Positions 59,709 to 64,000 of a DNA stretch of 64,000 bases are shown here, one piece after another (position 1 is the first letter of the stretch; each line of letters begins with the position of its first letter). The translations under genes and the position numbers were made by a program. The stretch comes from Haloarcula vallismortis ATCC 29715 (GTDB lineage: Archaea; Halobacteriota; Halobacteria; Halobacteriales; Haloarculaceae), in the NCBI RefSeq assembly GCF_000337775.1, contig NZ_AOLQ01000059.1, forward strand, positions 80,253 through 144,252, written 5' to 3'. The notes beneath the pieces are model-generated. The model was not told where the DNA came from. It saw only the letters and a program-made list of their open reading frames with translations, and made no database searches.

Positions 59709-59852
59709 ATGTGCCACCACACAGAACGCTCCTGGACCGAAGCAACGGCAGACGACGAGGCAACTGACGAGGACGAGGAGGAACTGCCATCCTTCCTCAA
59801 CGAGGAGGCGCCCGAAAACGAGGTGCTGACCGACGGCGGCGACGAGGCGTAG
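59709..59852 (+). CDS. Small acidic protein (47 residues)
   Basis: MCHHTERSWTEATADDEATD, followed by EDEEELPSFLNEEAPENEVL and TDGGDEA. The opening MCHHTERSWTEAT looks family-specific; I recall similar short proteins in several haloarchaea. It is extremely acidic, with Cys2-His3-His4 near the start that might bind a metal. It is located between divergent mutL and the HAD gene, with a T-run downstream. Confidence 0.65.
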   Translation: MCHHTERSWTEATADDEATDEDEEELPSFLNEEAPENEVLTDGGDEA

Positions 59853-59887
59853 CAGGGTTCCCCTCGGCAGCGGCGTTGGCAACCAGC

Positions 59888-59895
59888 CATTTTTG
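59888..59895 (+). terminator. T-run behind the 47-residue gene
   Basis: CATTTTTG about 38 bp after the stop at 59852; a short oligo-T tract between the small gene and the HAD gene. Confidence 0.3.
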
Positions 59896-59969
59896 TTGTG
59901 TGTGAGTGACCCAAACCCGATAGCTAAAGTACGTTCGCCGTTAGTCGCCAGTATCCTGTGGATCTCGAC

Positions 59970-61226
59970 ATGGAACAATACGACCAGCTATACCGTCTCT
60001 ACAAGAGCGTAGACACGACGACACTGCGTGGCTATCAGGAGTTCGTCGACCTGTTTCCCCCGCTCAGCTCGACTGTCGCGCTGGAACAGTGGGAGACCGC
60101 CAGCGACCGCCTCGACGCCCTCAAGGCCGACATCACAGCGGAATTCTCCGGGACCGGTGAGACCTACGCGGAAATCGCGGCCCGACTGACCCGCGACGAG
60201 GCCTTCACCGCGCTTGACCTCTATTCGAAGTACGACCGGGCGGTGAACGTGCTTGTGCTGGACGTCGACGAGACGCTCCGGTCGGCCGGCGACACCGACA
60301 ACGAAATCCCCCGCGATACGCTGTATCTCCTGACGCAGTTCCACGAAGCGGGCGTCCCCATCGTCGTCTGTACCGGCCAGACCCTGGAGAACGTCAAGGG
60401 ATTCATGATACAGGGCCTTGGCAACGACCTCGTTTCCTCCGGACAGATGAGCATCGTCTACGAGTCCGGTAACGGCGTGTTCACGCCCAAACACGGCCAA
60501 AACACCAAGCGACTTCTCTACGAGCGCCTCGACGACGCAGTCGTGGCCGTATTCGAGACTGTCCGCCGCCGAGTCCTCTCTGAGGCTCCCGACGCCGTCG
60601 GGAAGCGCTGTCACCTCCAGGGCAACGAGTTCAACGTCACGCTGAAACCTAACGCCGAGGTCGGCAGCGACAACGCCGTCGAAGTCATCGATGAGTCCCT
60701 TCGGTACCTCTGTGGTTTAGTTGGCGACGCTATCGCCGGGCAAGTCGAGGCTGAGGTGTCGGACCCGGCAGCGTACGCACGAGCCTACTTCAGCCGCGAC
60801 CCGGAGATTCTCGATGTCTTGGCGGCGGGCGACCTGTCGACCGACGCCGACATCGACAACGCGCCCGAGGCGTTCCGGGACATCCTCGAACGCGTCGACC
60901 TGGGCTACTACGAGGGCGACGCGGCCGAACTTGTGAGCCTTGAACTCGATAAATCCGCCGGCGTCGAGGAGGCCTTCGACGTGCTCGGCATCGACGACCC
61001 GTTCGCGCTCGTGATGGGCGACAGCAAGAGTGACTTGCGGGTGATGCGCTGGATCGACGAAAACGACGCCGGTATCGCCGCCGCCCCCGCCCATTCCTCG
61101 CCCGACGTACTCGATCACGTCAGTTCGCGCGACGATCTGGTGTACGAGGCCGGCGACGCCAGTACGGTCCTGCGGACTGTCTACGGTATCAGCCTTGTCG
61201 AGCAACTGGACAAGCACGGCGAGTGA
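59970..61226 (+). CDS. HAD-superfamily hydrolase with N-terminal helical extension
   Basis: A protein of 418 residues. The HAD motif I is VLVLDVDETLRSAGD with D98 and D100, motif II is IVVCTGQT near 133, and motifs III/IV are VMGDSKSDLRVMRW near 349. The first 90 residues are a helical, charged extension (MEQYDQLYRLYKSVDTTTLR) that is not part of the HAD core. The large cap insert includes CHLQGNEFNVTLKPNAE, resembling sucrose/trehalose-phosphatase or Cof-type caps. The substrate is unknown. GTG 59958 is an alternative start four codons earlier. Confidence 0.88.
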   Translation: MEQYDQLYRLYKSVDTTTLRGYQEFVDLFPPLSSTVALEQWETASDRLDALKADITAEFSGTGETYAEIAARLTRDEAFTALDLYSKYDRAVNVLVLDVDETLRSAGDTDNEIPRDTLYLLTQFHEAGVPIVVCTGQTLENVKGFMIQGLGNDLVSSGQMSIVYESGNGVFTPKHGQNTKRLLYERLDDAVVAVFETVRRRVLSEAPDAVGKRCHLQGNEFNVTLKPNAEVGSDNAVEVIDESLRYLCGLVGDAIAGQVEAEVSDPAAYARAYFSRDPEILDVLAAGDLSTDADIDNAPEAFRDILERVDLGYYEGDAAELVSLELDKSAGVEEAFDVLGIDDPFALVMGDSKSDLRVMRWIDENDAGIAAAPAHSSPDVLDHVSSRDDLVYEAGDASTVLRTVYGISLVEQLDKHGE

Positions 61227-61238
61227 GCTACCGACGCC

Positions 61239-62096
61239 CTACGTGTTGATTGGGGCTTCGCTGCTGCGGTGCTGTTCGGACCACCCGCCGGCAGCGGGGG
61301 ACTCCGGGTCGATATCAGCAACGAACCGCATCGTCGTGACGTTGAGGGTTAGCCCCAGAACCCCCCCAATCAGGATTCCGAAGGGTATGCCGACCGTAGG
61401 AAGGTTGACGACGACAGCGGTCGCCACTGCTGAGACGAGCAACACGAGTCCCACGTAGCCGATTGTGTAGGAGAGATATGGCCCGCCATTGACGGCCAGT
61501 TTGTACGAGCCCCTGGCCGCTGCTACCACCCCAGTCCGGCGCAGGACAATCAAATACGGCGTGGCCCAAAACAGATAGCCGGCGGCGATGAACGCTGGAA
61601 TCAAAAGGAACACGGCGCCGACCACTGCGCCCCCGTCACCGAGGCTCCCGAAGCCAAACAGTCCCAGTGCCAGTGGGGCGAGAACAATATACGGGAGGGT
61701 AGTTATCACCAGAAACGGGACAAAGTAAGCTATCGCGCTCATCGCAAAGCCCTCGTGGCGATCAAGAAGCTCTGCGGCGATTGTTCCGAAGTACCCTCCA
61801 CTCAGCCCGGCACGCAGCAATATCACAGCCGGTATGACTATCATCGCGTACGGGGCCGACAGTGGAAGGCCAGTGTTTGTCGTGACACCGCTGCCGGGTA
61901 GACTCACGAACTGCCAGATAGTCACAACGGACGCAGGGACGCCGAACTTGACACCGATGTGAGCCCCGTCGTAGGTGAGTATTTGCCGGATACTGTCCGT
62001 CTGCATGACCGCAAGCAGTATTGGAATCAGGACTAGCGATATGTTCTCGCCCGCCGTCTTCCAACCATCGGCCAGTCGGGTGGTAAACGTCGGCAT
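61239..62096 (-). CDS. Multi-pass membrane protein, unknown family
   Basis: A protein of 285 residues with about six membrane helices. It begins MPTFTTRLADGWKTAGENIS, a short amphipathic stretch typical of proteins with a DUF4013- or GDPD-membrane-like domain, and has a 90-residue central part of closely spaced helices (GGYFGTIAAELLDRHEGFAM onward) and a soluble tail ending RHSSEAPINT. An earlier ATG at 62177 would add 27 residues with Cys, so the start at 62096 is preferred. It is convergent with the HAD gene, 12 bp apart. Confidence 0.7.
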   Translation of the reverse strand: MPTFTTRLADGWKTAGENISLVLIPILLAVMQTDSIRQILTYDGAHIGVKFGVPASVVTIWQFVSLPGSGVTTNTGLPLSAPYAMIVIPAVILLRAGLSGGYFGTIAAELLDRHEGFAMSAIAYFVPFLVITTLPYIVLAPLALGLFGFGSLGDGGAVVGAVFLLIPAFIAAGYLFWATPYLIVLRRTGVVAAARGSYKLAVNGGPYLSYTIGYVGLVLLVSAVATAVVVNLPTVGIPFGILIGGVLGLTLNVTTMRFVADIDPESPAAGGWSEQHRSSEAPINT

Positions 62097-62312
62097 CAGT
62101 CGCGTGCCCTCGCTGGGCACGAATGCTTGTTTGATACTGACCGTGGCACACGTAGTGCTATCGGGCCGAGCCGTCACTGTGCGGCAACCGTTGGACTGGT
62201 GGAGGGCATCGGCTCAGATGTTGACACACAACAGGATATGCGTTCTGGTGGGACCGCTCCGCTCTCTCGCTCTCCACCCAACAGTTAGGCGTTCGCCGAC
62301 CGAACTGCAACC

Positions 62313-62819
62313 ATGAGCCTTGATACCGTGTTCGGGCAGGTGCCGGACCCGCAGTCGTACTCTTTTCCGGACTACTCGCTCCCACAGGGTGACCCGGTCA
62401 AACCCATCGCGCTGACCGACGACGAACTAACGGCGCTGCTCGACCTGTACGACGCGTTCAGTGCTGTAGACCCCACAGGTATGGATTCGAACCCGTTTCT
62501 GCGGGCGACCAGCGAGTTCCTCCAGCAAACCCTCGGTGCGCCGCTCACACGGCCCGACGAGGAGTTGAACGACGACATCGCCGCCCTGCTCAACGACTTT
62601 TCGGGCGATCTGGGCGACCAGTCGATGGGCGTCGTCGACGCCACGCCAGCCCACCACCGGACGCTGTACTTCTTCCTGACCAGTTGCAAGGCATACCACA
62701 TGGCTCCGCATCTGCGGTTCGACCCCGACCCGGCCGCCGTCGAGACGTTGTATGCAGTGTATGAGCGCGTCACTGAGCAAGCGTTCTATCTCAAGCGGCC
62801 CAAAAGCGTGCTCGAGTGA
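62313..62819 (+). CDS. Hypothetical acidic soluble protein
   Basis: A protein of 168 residues: MSLDTVFGQVPDPQSYSFPD... It is mostly helical with DDELTALLDLYDAFSAVDPT and a His-containing segment (ATPAHHRTLYFFLTSCKAYH). It has one Cys and no membrane segment. The family is not recognised. It stands about 215 bp from the divergent membrane-protein gene. Confidence 0.65.
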   Translation: MSLDTVFGQVPDPQSYSFPDYSLPQGDPVKPIALTDDELTALLDLYDAFSAVDPTGMDSNPFLRATSEFLQQTLGAPLTRPDEELNDDIAALLNDFSGDLGDQSMGVVDATPAHHRTLYFFLTSCKAYHMAPHLRFDPDPAAVETLYAVYERVTEQAFYLKRPKSVLE

Positions 62820-62883
62820 CGACCGGCGTGCGCCCGGCGGCCGCTCCGGTCCGTTTATCGGGGAGCGAGGTAAACTCCCGCCA

Positions 62884-63084
62884 ATGACAGCCGACCAGCC
62901 CGAGATTCCGGTCGTGTGCGAGGCCTGCGGGACGCGGACCTCGGTGGCGTTCGACGATGTCGAGGACGCCGTCGCGCGCCACAACGAGCAGCTTCACGAC
63001 GGCGACCCGGTCGCCGAGGTCGACCCTGCTGTACTGGAGGAACTTGCCGACCGACTCGCGAAGGACATCGGTCTGCTGGAGTAA
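62884..63084 (+). CDS. Small zinc-knuckle-like acidic protein
   Basis: A protein of 66 residues: MTADQPEIPVVCEACGTRTS... A CEACG pair near residue 12 is the only Cys motif, followed by a helical acidic tail (VARHNEQLHDGDPVAEVDPA). His residues might complete a metal site. The start at 62884 follows a GGGAGCGAGG stretch. Function unknown. It is convergent with the oxidoreductase-like gene. Confidence 0.65.
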   Translation: MTADQPEIPVVCEACGTRTSVAFDDVEDAVARHNEQLHDGDPVAEVDPAVLEELADRLAKDIGLLE

Positions 63085-63098
63085 TCAGCCGGTTAGCG

Positions 63099-63539
63099 TC
63101 ACTCGTCCAGCGGCAACCGCTCGTAAGCCTCGCGGTCAGCACCGGCAGCGAGCGTGCGCGGACGCAGGCGGCAGACGTTCTTGACCGTTCGCGGGCCAAG
63201 GACGTGCGGCGAGACGAACCGGGGTCGCTCCGGCTCAGTTCCGGGGCCGTCGCCCAGCGCGAGCACTGCGCCGTTGAGGTCGACGAGCGGGATACACGCC
63301 AGATCGCCGTTCGCCGACTCGAACTGGACGTGGGTCGTCTCGCCGGGCATCGACGCTGCTTCCAGCAGATCGAAGACGGCGACGCCGGTGTACTTCCGTT
63401 CGATCCGGTCGCCGGAGGCACACTCGAATGCGACTGGTCCGTGGACGACATCGAACGGGAGCTGGTCGGGTGCCACGTCCCAGGGGACCAGTAGCGGGTC
63501 GGCCCCGTCGATGCGGACCGTCGGCCGTTCCTCCGACAT
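63099..63539 (-). CDS. Small molybdopterin-oxidoreductase-like domain protein
   Basis: A protein of 146 residues. It resembles a minimal sulfite-oxidase-type molybdopterin domain: RKYTGVAVFDLLEAASMPGE near 48, then VQFESANGDLACIPLVDL and RFVSPHVLGPRTVKNVCRLR. The cofactor-binding Cys of full enzymes (early in the domain) is not obvious; Cys residues are at about 39, 80 and 121. It is much shorter than the full enzyme, so it may be a binding-only protein. The start could be M1 or three codons earlier. Confidence 0.72.
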   Translation of the reverse strand: MSEERPTVRIDGADPLLVPWDVAPDQLPFDVVHGPVAFECASGDRIERKYTGVAVFDLLEAASMPGETTHVQFESANGDLACIPLVDLNGAVLALGDGPGTEPERPRFVSPHVLGPRTVKNVCRLRPRTLAAGADREAYERLPLDE

Positions 63540-63624
63540 TTGTGCCATAGCTACAGCTTCTGACCGGACGGACTTGAGATGTTCGTCGTTAGAGCGCGTG
63601 GTCTACCGGGCAGACCACCCGGAG

Positions 63625-63936
63625 TCACTCCCGTGAGTGGAGCGAGTACGCGATAAAGAGCACGCCAACGAACTGGAAGGCGCGAGTGACGAGTGTCAGC
63701 GGCTGCTGGAACTGGCCGGGAAGCAGGCCCTGGCGGAGGAAGACTGAACCGACGAACGCGACGACGAAGGCCACCGCTGTGAGGCAGAACAGCCCGACAG
63801 AGAGGTACTGCATCGCACGGCTGTTGTGCCGCCGATACCCTCGGTAAGCCTGGTAGCCGACGTACCCGCCCAGTACAGTCGAGCCAAACGCCAGGGCAGT
63901 GATGAGCCAGTTCATGAGTGTCTCGATAGCGACCAT
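63625..63936 (-). CDS. DUF7521-like membrane protein
   Basis: A protein of 103 residues: MVAIETLMNWLITALAFGST... Three hydrophobic helices (about 8-28, 40-65 and 78-98) are separated by a basic loop (AYRGYRRHNSRAMQY). I recall this as the DUF7521 family, which follows a winged-helix regulator gene in many haloarchaea. Its ATG lies one base after the stop of the upstream partial gene (TGATATG), so the two are coupled. Confidence 0.82.
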   Translation of the reverse strand: MVAIETLMNWLITALAFGSTVLGGYVGYQAYRGYRRHNSRAMQYLSVGLFCLTAVAFVVAFVGSVFLRQGLLPGQFQQPLTLVTRAFQFVGVLFIAYSLHSRE

Positions 63937-63937
63937 A

Positions 63938-64000
63938 TCAGAGATTCTCCCACATTTTTGTGAATCGGTCCGCGGTGTCCTGTTCGTCCTGTCCCGGGAA
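63938..64000 (-). CDS. C-terminal end of a gene upstream of DUF7521 (probable winged-helix regulator)
   Basis: The last 20 codons of a leftward gene that begins beyond the right edge: FPGQDEQDTADRFTKMWENL, then stop. The sequence end and coupling to the DUF7521 gene suggest an ArsR/winged-helix type regulator, as is common for this pair; the identity is inferred from context only. Confidence 0.5.
   Translation of the reverse strand, partial: FPGQDEQDTADRFTKMWENL

Overview
This 64 kb window is haloarchaeal chromosome. The proteins are strongly acidic (Asp/Glu-rich, Lys-poor), the coding DNA is GC-rich, many genes start about 25-35 bp behind a TATA-like box as in leaderless archaeal transcription, and the gene set is archaeal: RfcS, an archaellin, SAMP2, archaeal-type alanyl-tRNA synthetase, a DUF1931 histone-fold protein and a PGF-CTERM surface protein. 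Gene content and sequence style suggest Haloarcula or a close relative; the genus is inferred from familiarity, not from a search.

Layout. 1-4.1 kb: truncated ammonium transporter, then a two-gene signalling unit (a soluble chemoreceptor-type transducer fused to a degenerate RecA/KaiC-like domain, overlapping a PAS histidine kinase). 4.2-8.2 kb: leftward four-gene DUF4129/DUF58 membrane operon, then hemB. 8.2-10.3 kb: AT-rich patch with a lipoprotein, a PIN-toxin remnant and two gene-poor spacers, interrupted by a CinA-like gene. 10.3-22.4 kb: filterless channel-like RCK protein, large membrane Fe-S oxidoreductase, Cmi4-like regulator, stand-alone Cas4-like protein, Sua5, a Cys-less peroxiredoxin coupled to a glutaredoxin, a CorC-type exporter, several small proteins, a CobW GTPase and an ArsA-type ATPase with a coupled partner. 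22.7-28.8 kb: CstA, a lipoprotein pair, a PiT phosphate transporter and a DUF5828-type gene whose 3' end is repeated downstream in degenerate form. 29-34.2 kb: DJ-1-like protein and a TAXI-TRAP uptake operon. 34.3-43.5 kb: uracil salvage (upp), sugar-phosphate enzymes (two phosphohexomutases, rpiA), LarB, small zinc-ribbon proteins and SAMP2. 43.6-48.7 kb: rfcS, an isolated archaellin gene, alaS and a two-gene small-protein unit. 48.7-59.9 kb: cation/proton antiporter with a TrkA tail, a hydrolase-like protein, hisB, an ACT regulator, a ferredoxin/IMPACT/YgfZ group, a PGF-CTERM surface protein, a divergent PfkB kinase and mutL. 60-64 kb: HAD hydrolase, membrane protein, small proteins and the start of a DUF7521/regulator pair.

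The window is mostly housekeeping and transport, with no rRNA, tRNA, CRISPR array or intact mobile element that I could recognise. Its most unusual features are: (i) the transducer-RecA-like fusion coupled to a kinase, with a separate RecA-like single-domain protein elsewhere in the window; (ii) several enzyme-fold proteins that have lost catalytic residues (alpha/beta hydrolase, peroxiredoxin, PfkB kinase, Cas4 and a K+ channel without a selectivity filter); (iii) a roughly 56-bp repeat built from the stop end of a gene; (iv) operator-like inverted repeats in front of the archaellin and other genes; and (v) several short conserved-looking small genes of about 47-58 codons.
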